Source: Maea johnstoni (lineage: Eukaryota > Annelida > Polychaeta > Spionida > Magelonidae). Taken from it: a DNA stretch of 64,000 nucleotides. Under the pieces are notes generated by a model. That model had not been told where the DNA came from and searched no databases. It saw only the letters and a list, made by a program, of their open reading frames with translations. This document shows, one piece after another, positions 11,293-23,165 of this stretch. The DNA is taken from contig OZ012690.1 in NCBI GenBank assembly GCA_963942565.1, positions 21,280,931-21,344,930 on the forward strand, read 5' to 3'. Made by a program: the position numbers and the translations under genes. Position 1 is the stretch's first letter; each line of letters begins with the position of its first letter.

Positions 11293-11872
11293 TATTCAAT
11301 AAAGTGTTGTCGGGTTGGTTCTGATCAACATCCATCCTTCAAATAGTTTATAGAAAAAGCTCATGTCAAAGAGATGTTACCAAAATAGTCTGGGTATATT
11401 TTGGGTGCTGCAGGCAATAGGTCAACCCACTCATGCCTACAGAGGCAAAAAACGCCCGACTATTCAAATAATATCTCTTTATCAAAAGTAATTGTCAAAA
11501 AATATTTGAACAAAAAATCATCAGAACTCTCTACGCTGTATGCTTAATTGTTGTGCTATTTCTAAAGGTACTATCACAGGTACAGAAAACACTTGTCAAG
11601 ACCTCCAGACATGAATATAGGTTATGGGCTTCTTATCAATCAGGCTACCATGCTGCATGTCTTACTTTGGAACTGCAGATGATCATCAACTCCTTATTTA
11701 CTGCTTCTAATTATCAAGAGTGGCATTAAGGGAAAACAATACAACTTAGCATGAAGTGATAGTATGAGAAATATGTCCATAAGTGACCCAGTCTGATCAG
11801 CACAACCCTTTTATAATTGTAAACAGATATCAATATATACGTAAGATAACACCATAAACTTTTGCTACTCAC

Positions 11873-11944
11873 CCTGCATGTGGTATAAACGTGATGTTGA
11901 GATTGCCTCAATGCCTTCTGTGTGTATAGTGAGTCCACGCAAGC
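11873..11944 (-). CDS. Candidate internal exon of the minus-strand gene
   Basis: On the minus strand an acceptor ACACCCTCAG precedes 24 open codons in phase 0, ending at a consensus donor (CAGG/GTGAGT). The peptide contains SLYTQKALRQSQHHVYTTCR. The SQ-HH...C spacing loosely recalls the segment after the catalytic helix in OTUD4/ALG13 OTU domains, and the phase matches the exon at 19324-19410. The similarity is weak, and chance is a real alternative. Confidence 0.27.
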
Positions 11945-11949
11945 CTGAG

Positions 11950-12925
11950 GGTGTCTAAATGCAGATCTATTTATGGATGTATAAATATATGGATCTGTCT
12001 AGATAGATATATAGGCACTTGTAGCTATATATACATATATATTGCTGGGATATGACTTGTCAGTCAAGCCGAGGTGTGATCCTGTACTCCTGATTATACA
12101 GTATACGTGCAGCATGTGTGCCTGCATGCGTGTGTGCCTGCTAGAGGTACAATGCTTGGCGGCTGTTTGGTTGGCCGGTTACAATGCTCTGATCCCTCTG
12201 CCGGAGAAGGGTACTATGTAGGTAGGTGTGGTGCGTCCCAGTGCTATGGCACAAATGGGTGGAGCTCAGTCGAGATGCACACTTAAAGGGCCTTGTTTGT
12301 ACTAGATGAACTGTTCAGGGATAAAGGAATATTACAGGGTGGAGCTGTCGGTCTCAGTCAGCTAGGCATGGGAGGGGCATCCTTTGAATTGTGTCCCCGG
12401 TCCCCAGCACAGCTTACGGTTTCCTTTTATAGGTTTGAAGGGGGATAAAAAGAGATGCGTATAATGCAAGACTTGGTACGTAACAATGAAACGCTGTGCA
12501 ACATGTAATTATCTTAGCATTTTCTTTAACTGGATCTTGAGATTCAGGAATGCATGTGGTAATGAAAAAAATTAACTACCTTGAAATGCTTTTCTCATAA
12601 AAAAACAAAATATGCTTCATAGAGCACAATGCCAATTAACCTTAACTTTCCTTTTAAGTCAATTTTTTTTTATATAAGATTCCTAATTTTCCTTTGAAAA
12701 TATCAGAAGTAGGAATGTAGATCACAATCAAAACTGCAGCTCCCATTTTTTCAATTCACACTTTTTTTTAAAAGGTTGCACCTTCATCACTTTTTTCAAA
12801 GGTGGCTCTGGGAGTTTTGTATAAGCGAACAAAAAAGATAGCTTGAACATTATATAATGAACAATGATATGAAATGAATGTGGAACTCTCCTTAGTGATG
12901 TCTCCCTATAATAGTGGGCGACTGC
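11950..12925. other. No supported gene; local GC-richer patch
   Basis: Mostly AT-rich sequence. A somewhat GC-richer patch lies at about 12060-12440, but no TATA box, open frame or repeat was recognised in it. Confidence 0.35.
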
Positions 12926-12928
12926 ATG

Positions 12929-13290
12929 ATGAGGTCTGGAAAAAGGTTGTTTGATTCCTGTAACCCTTCCCTAACAAGTTTTTACTCACTGAGGTTACTT
13001 TCGTCCAATCCACAAAAAAAGCAAAATATCATGAAAATCATCCTAACCCTGTCGTGCTGGTATTCATTGGAAAGCTCTCGGTGAGCACTATCATATGAGT
13101 ACCCAATTGCCAGGGTTTCAGTCATTTTCCAGGTTTTTTGCATAATTTTGTATTGGCAAAATTAGCCACCAGCAGCATAAGGGTTAAGTTTTTCCCCTTC
13201 CAACTCACAATCAACATCAAACATGCATAAAACATATTTTTGAACCAAAAAATAATCCAAAAAATTTTTTCTTACTGCAGAATTTATTGC
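12929..13290. mobile_element. MITE family F1, copy 2, with a TTAA MITE inside
   Basis: The left end GGTTGTTTGATTCCTGTAAC and an interior segment (CATGCATAAAACATATTTTT) match family F1. Between about 13010 and 13187 the F1 sequence is broken by a TTAA-type MITE, making a nested insertion. The right end is diverged. Confidence 0.55.
13010..13183. mobile_element. TTAA-flanked piggyBac-type MITE, one end diverged
   Basis: Ends GCCACCAGCAGCATAAGGG followed by TTAA at 13184-13187. The interior CCCTGTCGTGCTGGTATTCA and GAGTACCCAATTGCCAGGGT match the family. The left end is not clear. It sits inside the F1 element. Confidence 0.5.
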
Positions 13291-14852
13291 GACTGGTCTT
13301 CAAACTCAAACTAGATTTTAAATTAATTTCAAAGAATCAATGTATCCAGATGATATTTTTGAAAATGCCCATGTAATAATTTCTCACCAGTATGATACTT
13401 AATGGAGATGCTAGCAAAGAGAAAGGTCCAAAACTCTAAGGAAATATGTTAAGGTGATGGGTACCATTGCAAGCCAGTTAAAAGCCCTGTCCCAAAACAC
13501 ACCTTAAAGCAGCATAATCCTATAACTAGGTGTATCTCCAGGTTCCTGAGTGTTATCAGGTAGAGAATATCATCGCCACCTGTCATTATTCAATCCATAT
13601 TCTGTTTTATTTCAAAATTTACAACTTTTTTTTCAAATGACATATTCTCATTAATTACGCAGGTGATGGTTACTGCAGGTTCAGAGTTACTTCAGGGATA
13701 TCATTGACTATGCCCAATAAAAAGTATTTTTTTGATTTTTTACTGCTGAAGATTTTTACAGACCATAACGTTGAAAATTTTAGTCAGAAATCTCCACACC
13801 AACTTCACTTGGTAACCTCATATGCTCATAGCTAGCACCTATTTATAGCATCCTGACCACAAGCCATTGTCTTGAGATCGTCGATGTGCATCTTTGTGCA
13901 ACTCTCTTTTGTTTCGAGTGCTCAGGAGTGATCAGCGAGGTATGTCCACTACTATCAAAGGGGTTTCCATGCCTCCACACACAAGATTTCTCACTAGAAT
14001 TTTCAATGTTATAGCCTTCTGACATACCTTTTTGGTCATGTAGGTTCCACAAACAGAACATACTTTTTTTCTTGGGACCTTTGTAAATTAGGTGAGTTTT
14101 CCAAGTTAAGTTTGACTAATAATTTGTTCTGTGTACACGTAAAACCACAGGAGGGCCGAAAAATGCCTGCACCGGTTTTATTTTTGTATAGAGAGATTTT
14201 TCATTTTTGGATATGTTAAACCTTATGAGATAAAACTAAAGAAAATGTAAAAGAGAAATATGGGGTGTTGCCAGGCAGCAATTTATACTCTTTCTAAAAT
14301 TAGCCAATTTGGGGCAGTCAAGGTCATCACATAACGCATCTACCGATACACACGCAACGTGTGTGCATTGGACCAAATATATTACCACTGAAATGATATG
14401 GGTCATCTCGACTTGCACTGGTTGCCAAAATGGTTGAAACTAGCTTAGCTTATCCTACAGGTCATCATAACCTTGTATAGTCAACTTCTAGCGGGGCAAC
14501 CTAGATGTGCATCTCTTTTCATATAAGGATCTGGTTAATCTAAAACCATGATGGGTGGGGTCATTCAATGAAGCATATAGCTCCCCTGCCCTCAACAGGT
14601 CACAGTAACAGCTAGGACACAATACTGGTTGCAAAAAAGGATTAAACTAGCTTAATGCATATTCTACAGGCCAGCATAACTGGGTAGTCAACTGCTCGAG
14701 GGGCAACTTAGATGTGCATCTCTTTTCAAGAGGATTTCTAAAACCAATGAGGGGTGGGGTAAATAAAGAATATTGCTTCCCTGCACTGAACAGGTCACAG
14801 TAACAGTTTCCTTGCACTGAACAGGTCACAGTAACAGCTAGGATGCAATATT

Positions 14853-15038
14853 CAGGGTCTGACACTTAGATTTCAGGTTAGGGGCCCGAACAGGTCTTTC
14901 GATGAAAATTAGTGGTCAAAAACAGTATTTTTGGTTATTTCTCATATTATTTCGGGCCCCTATAGACTGAAAAATCTAGGGGCCCACTGCAAAATCTAGG
15001 GGCATATGCCCCCGGGCCCCTGGGAAAGTCGAACCCTG
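14853..15038. mobile_element. hAT-like MITE (A)
   Basis: Begins CAGGGTCTGAC and ends GTCGAACCCTG, an imperfect inverted pair. The interior has GGGGCCCGAA and CGGGCCCC inverted motifs. It is inserted in GATGCAATA of the duplicated unit, and CAATA appears on both sides. No coding capacity. Confidence 0.6.
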
Positions 15039-15203
15039 CAATACATAAACAGATATCTATGAGATCGAAATATTCAAGTCGTAATATTGCAGCACAAACT
15101 TATCTCATAACCATCTGACCCTGGGGTAAATGAAGCACATTGCTTCCCTGCACTGAACAGGTCACAGTAACAGTTTCCCTGCACTGAACAGGTCACAGTA
15201 ACA

Positions 15204-15539
15204 CAGGGCTCGACATTGGTGCTTGCCCCGTTGCCCCGGGCAAGTAGAATTTGTAAATCATAGGTGAAGGGCAAGTGAAAGTGGTATCTTGCTTGCCCCA
15301 CTGGGCAAGTACACTGTCTCAGTCTGTCTGTATATATTTCAGGTTTACTTTTGAGAACATGAGCAAGTTTTGTGTTCTGGCATCCAAGCTTGTCCTAGAA
15401 AATATGCTCTCACATGCCAGCACCAGGTTTTACTTGGTTTTAAATGAAACATTATAAAACATACAATTTCAGATGAAAGTTGGAATAGGGCAAGTGAAAG
15501 ATGAATCTCACTTGCCGCAAAAGTTAATGTCGTGCCCTG
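15204..15539. mobile_element. hAT-like MITE (B)
   Basis: The ends CAGGGCTCGACATT and AATGTCGTGCCCTG are inverted. TAACA lies on both sides, consistent with a 5-bp target duplication when compared with the uninterrupted repeat copy. The interior holds several GGGCAAGT / CTTGCCC inverted motifs. A frame at 15275-15457 is not coding. Confidence 0.65.
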
Positions 15540-15602
15540 TAACAGTTATGATGCAATACGAAAACTGATATCTATGAGATCGAAATATTCAAGCCCTAAT
15601 AT

Positions 15603-15910
15603 CAGTCATAAAGACTAATTTTTACTATTACTAGCCCACTGGGCTAGTGAAGTTTTGAACTTACTAGTCCTGACCTGTTGCAAATGGCGGGGATGTAAAC
15701 AAGACGACGACATGTGAGCATTTGTTCACCTGATTTGTTCTTAGTTTTTCCTTTTTATTTTTCAAAACAAAGGGTTTGGGGTGGGAATTTTTATATTGAG
15801 GGGTGGGGAATTGTTCACTCGCCCAATGGGCGAGCATATTTCGACTCTAACTTGCCCAATTTGAAAGAAACTCGCATTGGCTAGTGGGCTAGTGTTAGTT
15901 TTTATCACTG
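15603..15910. mobile_element. hAT-like MITE (C)
   Basis: The ends CAGTCATAAAGACTAA and TTAGTTTTTATCACTG are inverted, with sub-terminal CTAGCCCACTGGGCTAG and its counterpart near the right end. It is inserted in the CCTAATATTGCAGCAC site seen intact at about 15080. TAATAT / TAATAC flank it. Confidence 0.6.
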
Positions 15911-16681
15911 TAATACTGCAGCACAGACTCATCTCATAATTAACCATCTGACTGAAAGTGTGCTGCTGTTCAATTTAGGTTTTACAATACCTTTTCAAAC
16001 ATTCTTAATCTTATGTTTAAAGGTTAACATAAAAGCCTTTGTTTGCAAGCACTTGGGATTTACATGGGTTGATAGCTATTTTGATATGCTGAGCTCATAG
16101 TTTTACATGGGGGAAGAACTTTTTTTCTCCAAACCGCAATTACAGAACTCCACATGCATTCATCAGCTTAATCCTTATCTTTTGAAATCTTAACTGGCAC
16201 AGCACTTATTTTGAACATTATTTATCTTTCAAACATTTATTATTTTATGTAAGGCCATGAAGAGAATCGGGTAGGGCAAGCAGTTTGCAGCATCTACTAG
16301 CCCCATCAGGCTACTTTACCCCGATATTATCCAAGTGCTACTAGAATATAATTGTGAATTAGTTTGGTTTGTTAGGATTTATGTCACTTTCAACATCTCT
16401 GGTCACATTGCAATGAGGTAGAAAGCTGGAACTAGGAAGGTGGAACTCCTAAAGAAATGTCTTTAAGTTGCAAAGACACCAACGACAACACCTCACATCT
16501 GTATAGCAACCAGACTAACCTACTTTTGAGGATCCAGCAGAAATACAAACAAGCAACCACATTCTTCCTTGCCAGGGATCATAACTTCTAGGCATAGCAG
16601 CTAGGATTATCTAGGATAAAATGTTGAAATTAATAGTCATGTGGGTAATATCACCACCTGAACTTAACCTGCTAATGGGCC

Positions 16682-16905
16682 AGCTCTGACGGCTGTGTGG
16701 TCTAAGGCGCCGCCACTGACTGCATGCTGTCTCTCACCACTGCCTGGTTCAAATCCCGGCCTAGGCATGTGAGAAAGTTGCCAGTGACTTGGGGCTAGGC
16801 AGTGGTTTTCGCCGGGTACTCCAATTTCCTCCACTACTTACAACTGGCTATAGTCACGGATTAGCCACAATTGGCATAAATGTGACGAAAAACGAAATTC
16901 CAGAT
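16682..16905 (+). mobile_element. Deu-type tRNA-SINE
   Basis: The A box GGCTGTGTGGTCTAAGGCGC and the B-box region TGGTTCAAATCCCGG are about 45 bases apart. They are followed by GGTTTTCGCCGGGTACTCC and TTTCCTCCACTACTTACAAC. The latter pair matches the Deu domain of deuterostome SINEs (canonical TTTTCTCCGGGTACTCC...TTTCCTCC). It gives the uninterrupted form of the element at 6978-7515. Confidence 0.75.
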
Positions 16906-18740
16906 TAACCTGCTACCTCCCTCCCAACAAGATTGATGAATGTAGTTAGGAGAAGACGGAAGACCTTAGTTGAAATAAGTTCTTTCTTCAGAATATATAG
17001 AGACACACCCCTATCACAAGCAACATGTAAGGCGATGACCTGAAACTTTCTTTTTAAATGTTCAGCTTACCTGAATAACTGTTGAGGAAGGTTTCTTTAC
17101 CCTAGGGTGGTTCTAATGGTGGACTAGTTTTATGAGTCCCCTTTGACAGTAATCATCACCTTTGGGGTGCTCATCAGTTTTTTTATTTACTGGTGAAATG
17201 CAGTAACAAGTTTCTCTATACGGGAGTCTTCTAACTGGGGACTGGTTTTATTGTCCACCTATGATGGTAATTATCAACCTAAAGATGCCTGAAACAATTT
17301 TCTGTTTATGGGTGAGCAGTTTTTCAACTCTGAAAGAGCTTATTACTGGAGGATAGAGTTCCATGGTTTCGCTATGACAGTATCACCAGGAATCTGTATA
17401 TTATAGAAGTTGCATGGTATCATCACAAACAACTCATTTAAAACTAGAGCACCCAAAAACGCTAATTTTGGTAATATCTTTCCAGGGGTCAGGCTTCGGT
17501 TAAAAAGTGAGGACCCAAATAACATTCCCACTAACATTGTATATGGTAGATTGTACTAGATTCATAACTCTGAAGTTATGAGTATATATATATATATCAT
17601 AGGTCAAGAAGAACCTGGCCTTGGTGGGTTAATGCTGGGTTGATACTCACACCAGGTATTATAACTATTGTTACATGACCTTATTTAGCTTTTTATCCAG
17701 GGCAGGTCTACCAGTGGTACATGAGGGTATCCTACACGTAGACTAGTTTTATGGTATTACTATGACAGTAATTATCATAACTACGATGCATGTACCAGGA
17801 TTTGCAGTTGAATTTCAGAACAATTATGAAATTCTTTACCAGTTGATATCCTACCCAAGGACATGATTTATTGTATAAAAGCTTGACATACAGTTAACAT
17901 CATATTACATAAAATTTTACTAGTACTTGAACTGGAAAGCATCCTATTGTACATTTGTATGGATACATGTCAGCAGTACTTATGTATCCCAAATAGGTCA
18001 ATGATGTAGGAGATTGGCTCATGGAAAAAATATGCAGTATTTGCAAAAGTTGCTCTTTCTAAATACCTAACTGCCTTTACTCTGTAATCTTTTATGAAAA
18101 TCGACCCTTAATCTTAGGATCTTCAACTGAATACCGCACTGGTGCAGGCTAGCTGACGCGTCTTCTACCTCTCTGGTATCCTAGTTAGCCTAATGTTTAA
18201 GCAATTTCTCACCACTTCTATATCAAAACTGCAACTGTATTACTGTATAACAGTTTATCCTCCCGCTTTCCAGATGGCCTATGGCCTGATAGTCTAAACT
18301 GCCTCAGCATCAGGCTACAAATTTGCCAAGCTGGACTACCAGATTCTAACTGAAAGGTGTGAGGGACAAAACCCTAGTCGTACTATTTTACAAGAATACT
18401 TGCTTTCCTTTATATCAAAGGTGAAGCTCATATCTTATCGATATAAAAAAAAAGCTGCCTGGAACTTATTTTTGTGACTTTTTTGGCAAAGATACTAAAA
18501 TTGCTGGTAAGACAACCCGCTCTTGTACCCAACTTGCACTGCTTGACTACCTCATAAATTTGGTGGCTGGTGAGCTTCGAGGTTGTGTGTCCTACCAAAC
18601 AGCCATCAAGAGTTGGACATAAACCCTGACACACCTATGCAATGGAGATAATATGAAATATCCCATTATCAGCAATAATATGCATCTAATCCAAATATGT
18701 AACTTGGACTTGTAACACAATATATAGTTACTGTATAGGA
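16906..18740. other. No supported gene
   Basis: AT-rich sequence. A possible 31-base minus-strand micro-exon near 17070-17100 (donor CAG/GTAAGC) is too short to support. Otherwise nothing recognisable. Confidence 0.35.
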
Positions 18741-18754
18741 AGTGTATGTATATA

Positions 18755-18813
<59 letters not shown>
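18741..18813. repeat. (TA)n microsatellite
   Basis: About 65 bases of TA dinucleotide. The overlapping frame is a repeat artefact. Confidence 0.95.
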
Positions 18814-18816
<3 letters not shown>

Positions 18817-19323
18817 TTCAAAAACTGGATGTACATTTTGTTGACAATAAGCTTTACCAGAACTTATAAATTTCTGTACATCCATTAAAACCACATCCGT
18901 AACAGGGGAAAAGGATTCAACCTCATGGGATGTGAAAATTGGATAGACCCCTTGATGGTTTGCCGTGGTTGGGTTTGCGCCATGTGCGGGCTACTTGACA
19001 TCTGAAGCCTTGAAGGAGCAACTTTATGCTTGCCTTTCTAAGTAATATCTTTCTTAGCCAGCCAACTACTATTATGTTCAGCAATGTCAAAAAATAAAGA
19101 AGTACATGTACATGTAGTGAAACCTAGTGAAACCCTCGCAGGTTTTGCACATCTACTTGAAACAAATTTACCTTTCCGACTGTCGGCTGCCCCGGCCCAC
19201 GTTCTGGTTATTACATCTTGGTTACCTCTGCGCTACAGATGTAAAAACTTGCAAATAATTTCGACTTTGTTTATTGTCTCTCGGTGGATTCCCACTGACT
19301 TCTTGTTTAAACTCTTTGCTTAC

Positions 19324-19410
19324 CTGTTCAGCAAATGCACGGAACAGACCAGAACTATCCTTGGCAGTTGGCTTTCTCCACAATCCTTGACTTGCCAAGA
19401 AGTCGTCCAT
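19324..19410 (-). CDS. First coding exon of an OTUD4/ALG13-type OTU-domain gene
   Basis: Twenty-nine codons on the minus strand run from an ATG in good context (A at -3, G at +4) to a consensus donor (CAG/GTAAGC), phase 0. The peptide opens MDDFLASQGLWRKPT and continues AKDSSGLFRAFAEQ. This matches the start of the OTU domain of OTUD4 (MDAYLRKLGLYRK...AKDGSCLFRAVAEQ) and ALG13 (MDEFLGSLGLYRK...AKDASCLFRAISEQ). OTUD4 is a deubiquitinase, and the Cys of D-G-S-C is its nucleophile. Here that position is Gly (codon GGT where TGT is expected), so the product, if made, would be a catalytically dead OTU. Which of the two genes it is cannot be told from one exon. Later exons were not identified with confidence. 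Confidence 0.7.
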
Positions 19411-19659
19411 CCTTCAAGAAAACGAAGTCGTTTGACACCTTTTCACCTGTGCACTGTGCAACCGACGTTTTCTCTCTGAAGACTTAAAAAATCAAAAATA
19501 CCGTTATGCAAAATGTCTCCTACTTCCTCAATTACGTTTGAGACTAAATAAAAACTTCTCGAAAAGTTGCAAGGTTGATAAATAGAAAAATAAAGCTCGA
19601 ACCTGAGATTTTTTGCTATACCGGTAAGATTGATTTTTTACCACGCGACCATGTGTCAA

Positions 19660-19700
19660 TGTTGATGTTGACGTCACTTGTGACTAGTCTAGCCAATCAA
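19660..19700 (-). promoter_or_regulatory. CRE plus CCAAT box upstream of the OTU exon
   Basis: A full palindromic cAMP-response element, TGACGTCA, lies at 19669-19676. On the minus strand an ATTGGCT CCAAT box lies at about 19691-19697, next to an ATGGCGCC motif. They are 259-290 bp upstream of the minus-strand ATG, a normal promoter distance. No TATA box is evident. Confidence 0.5.
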
Positions 19701-20308
19701 TATGGCGCCTCAGTTTGAGACTGTCTGAAAGAAAACCAGTTCCAATAGAAAGTCAACTTGGAATGTACTATAATATTGTCACTTCTTTTAGATTAATCCT
19801 GACAATTTTAAATAGCGGAAAATAATTATAACATTTTGAAATGTCATTTAAATACAGAAAAGTACAGAACTGGTGGAATTTGCAACATGCATAACCAAAT
19901 GGCATTTACGCGCAGTACTCATTTTATATTTTGCACATATATTTAGAATAAAAAATGCCAAACAAAAAATCTGCGACAGACATTTTTTGGTAGCACTACT
20001 TATTAGATTATGAATATCGTTCATGTTTCTGGAAATTGGACGTCATGTTGCATATTTGGCCGTCATCCTTTGTTAGAGGTATTATCCATATTAATGGTAT
20101 ATCTAGATCTTTAAAATCATATCCAGTGCAACGGTGTTCACTGGAAAATATCCTCATTCTAATGTGTACTTTATTGTACAATATTTTAGTTACTGGTGGT
20201 TCTGTTAAAAACGACCATGTGAGTCTACATGTCAGAAGCGTTGTGGGTATTCCACATTGGCAGATTATTACCTATCTGACTATAACAAAAATAGGCTGAC
20301 GATCTTAA

Positions 20309-20519
20309 CCCATCAATGCTTACAGCGGCCAAAAGCAGCCTGAAAACTTTGATAAAATCAAATTGCAGCCAAAGCATTGTTGTTAAGAAGATATTTGGTG
20401 GAGAAATGTTGATAAGAACATAACCTTTCAGATATTTTGTAAAAGCATTCTCAATTCTAATGTTAATGTACAAAATAATCTAGATCCAGACGACAATTTC
20501 TGAAGGAAATATTAATGGG
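20309..20519. mobile_element. TTAA-flanked piggyBac-type MITE
   Basis: TTAA lies at 20305-20308 and 20520-20523. The ends are CCCATCAATGC and ATATTAATGGG. At 211 bp it is the same size as the others but has a different interior (GCGGCCAAAAGCAGCCTG), so it is a second subfamily. Related but less complete sequences lie at about 9395-9640 and 11415-11630. Confidence 0.65.
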
Positions 20520-20523
20520 TTAA

Positions 20524-21185
20524 ATGGATACATACTTTTCAGATTGGCCGTCAAAAGATGAAAGAATAAAGGGAGCGATACAGACGATTTTTTGCTACAG
20601 AGTTGCAAACTCGGCGTTACAATACGTTACATACAATTAATTGTTACAATTTGTGACATTGGCGCAGGTCGAATTGGAATTGCGGGTTTGAATGGTTTTA
20701 GAAACGGCGTATTTGGTCAATTTATCTGCAATGTTTAATCAGAGACCTGCACACCTATACATCCCTGAGCAACATAACATTTCATGTGATTCAATGATGA
20801 TTCAAGGTGATTCAAATACGGATTCATCATTCATAGAATAAGCTGTTTCGCATGTAAAGGCTTGTGGGAAAATCGAGAAGTGATACAGTTTTCCTACTGT
20901 AATAAATGATATTTTTATGAAATTCAACATCTCTTCGATTTAACCTTTGAAGTAACTAGTGTTAAAAGATTGGTCTGTCTATTATTCTTGCTGACTGATT
21001 AATCACTAAATACCCTCGCTCAATACTCGTACTCATTCAACGACAGCATATCAGCGAATACTTTCTTTTTATATCAAATGCGAATGCCATAAATCCATTT
21101 CGTGCATAGTCATCTTTTGATCACAGCGATCCTCTACAGCACACATCCTCTATTTCAATATCCATATTGAAGTAGTTAGATGGCT
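20524..21185. other. No supported gene
   Basis: AT-rich sequence with nothing recognised. Confidence 0.4.
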
Positions 21186-21189
21186 GTGC

Positions 21190-21430
21190 TTAGATGACCA
21201 AACACAAGTGGATTCGAAACCAACTGGCCAACCTGAACATGCTAGGCTCAACCAGCGTCGACTAATAGCCCCCTAATAGCCCTAAATTGGTGCCCAGCTG
21301 ATGGTGGAGATCAGGTTTTTCTGTAATGTAATCGATACGAGAGCCCTGATTGGTCCTTGTTCCCACGTGACCTCGCGCTGCTGCCAGTCAGTGACTCCTG
21401 GCATGAGTCCAGCATCTCACTATAGTGCAT
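21190..21430 (-). repeat. Dispersed repeat family R1, copy 2
   Basis: Reverse-orientation copy of the repeat at 2832-3085. It runs from AGATGACCAAACACAAGTGG to GGCATGAGTCCAGCA and includes CCCTGATTGGTCCTTGTTCC. It is well conserved with copy 1. Confidence 0.75.
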
Positions 21431-22044
21431 ATATAGTAATTGATCTCTCGCTACATATCCATTCTTTTATTTATCCAAGACCTGTGCAACACAGTTGAAC
21501 TATTCATACTGACTGAATCGGAAGGGGTCGTTCAGGGTAATTTAGGTACGATGAAGAAGGTGGATGTGATGGAGCATTAGCATGTATTATAACAATCGAT
21601 TTAAAAATGGATAGGTGTGCTTGATCCACTATGCTCGAATTATAATTTTATATGATTACTTCGCCCCGCAAAGGACGAAGATTGAATTTTATAAAAAAAA
21701 AACTGGTGCTATCGTGGCAATGGTGGCATCTTCTTTAGTCTGATCCTCGGCCCTGTTCTGTCAATTGGAATCACATTCCAATTGACAGATCAAGGACGAG
21801 GATGCCGCTGCAACCCAGAACTGTATATCTTAGACACATATCTATGGCATGCCTTTTGCACATTTATAAAAGATTTGCTAGGGATAACCAACCTGTACGG
21901 AGGGACTACCAAGATAGAGAGATTGATTGATTGATAATTATTTCATTATAGATTTTAGTGGAATGAAGCTCGTCCTTCCGACCCCCGGGTTCCAACCCTG
22001 CACTCATTCTTCTTTTTCTTATTGCCACGCCCACTTCCCGTGAA

Positions 22045-22048
<4 letters not shown>

Positions 22049-22081
<33 letters not shown>
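22049..22081. repeat. (CT)n microsatellite
   Basis: A CT dinucleotide run of about 33 bases just outside the large repeat block. A longer one lies at 46311 on the other side. Confidence 0.95.
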
Positions 22082-22083
<2 letters not shown>

Positions 22084-22261
22084 GATGCTCTTCGGTGGTT
22101 TATGGGACAGGTGTCCAGCTACATGCATATGGGGTCCACCCTTTACAGATATGATTACTTCTCTTTCTTTTTCATTTCATATAGAGTCCACCAAGGACAG
22201 TTTATATATAGTCTGAAAGTTCAAACTCTCTCCTTATTTTTCGAGATATTTCGAATATAAA

Positions 22262-23165
22262 ATTGAGATGAGAGTAATTTTTATGGTACCCCAAAAATGA
22301 GAGTTTTGATTATGGGGTCTGAGAGTTAATATTGTGGGGACCTTATACGTCCCATATTTTTATGGTAATCTGAGAGTTTGTATTTATGGGGTCTGAGAGT
22401 TAATATTGTGGGGACCTTATATGTCCCTTATTTTTATGGTAATCTGAGAGTTTGTATTTATGGGGTCTGAGAGTTAATATTGTGGGGACTTATATGTCCC
22501 ATATTTTTATGGTAATCTGAGAGTTTGTATTTATGGGCTCTGAGAGTTTCATATTGTGGGGACATTTTGAGATGAGTGACTTAGGTGAGAGAATGACTTA
22601 ATAAAGAATGAAATTGAGATGAGAGTAATTTTTATGGTACCCCAAAAATGAGAGTTTTGATTATGGGGTCTGAGAGTTAATATTGTGGGGACCTTATACG
22701 TCCCATATTTTTATGGTAATCTGAGTTTGTATTTATGGGGTCTGAGAGTTAATATTGTGGGGACCTTATATGTCCCATATTTTTATGGTAATCTGAGAGT
22801 TTGTATTTATGGGCTCTGAGAGTTTCATATTGTGGGGACATTTTGAGATGAGTGACTTAGGTGAGAGAATGACTTAATAAAGAATGAAATTGAGATGAGA
22901 GTAATTTTTATGGTACCCCAAAAATGAGAGTTTTGATTATGGGGTCTGAGAGTTAATATTGTGGGGACCTTATACGTCCCATATTTTTATGGTAATCTGA
23001 GAGTTTGTATTTATGGGGTCTGAGAGTTAATGTTGTGGGGACCTTATATGTCCCATATTTTTATGGTAATCTGAGAGTTTGTATTTATGGGCTCTGAGAG
23101 TTTCATATTGTGGGGACATTTTGAGATGAGTGACTTAGGTGAGAGAATGACTTAATAAAGAATGA
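22262..23165. repeat. TGAGAGTT-rich compound tandem array (left edge of the large block)
   Basis: Three long units start at 22263, 22614 and 22890, each opening TTGAGATGAGAGTAATTTTT and closing GTGAGAGAATGACTTAATAA. Inside them a ~75-bp subunit repeats, with GGGGTCTGAGAGTTAATATT, GTGGGGACCTTATA and CCATATTTTTATGGTAATCT. A single reversed, diverged piece lies at 45885-45985. Not coding. Confidence 0.85.

Larger units (their letters stand above)
14405..15960. repeat. Tandem ~220-bp duplications broken up by three MITEs
   Basis: A unit containing GGGGCAACNTAGATGTGCAT, CACTGAACAGGTCACAGTAA, GATGCAATA, ATATCTATGAGATCGAAAT and GCAGCACARACT occurs about three times. Later copies are interrupted by the MITEs at 14853-15038, 15204-15539 and 15603-15910. 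The uninterrupted copies act as empty sites for them. Small CACTGAACAGGTCACAGTAA duplications also occur within units. Confidence 0.7.

Noticed and set aside
13843-14100. Minus frames with CSVCGTYMTKK
   Set aside because: Looked briefly like a Cys-rich transposase C-terminus, but the frame breaks and no family could be assigned.
18428-18634. Minus frame with TSHQIYEVVKQCKLGTRAGC
   Set aside because: Some protein character, but no splice sites and an AT-rich repeat context.
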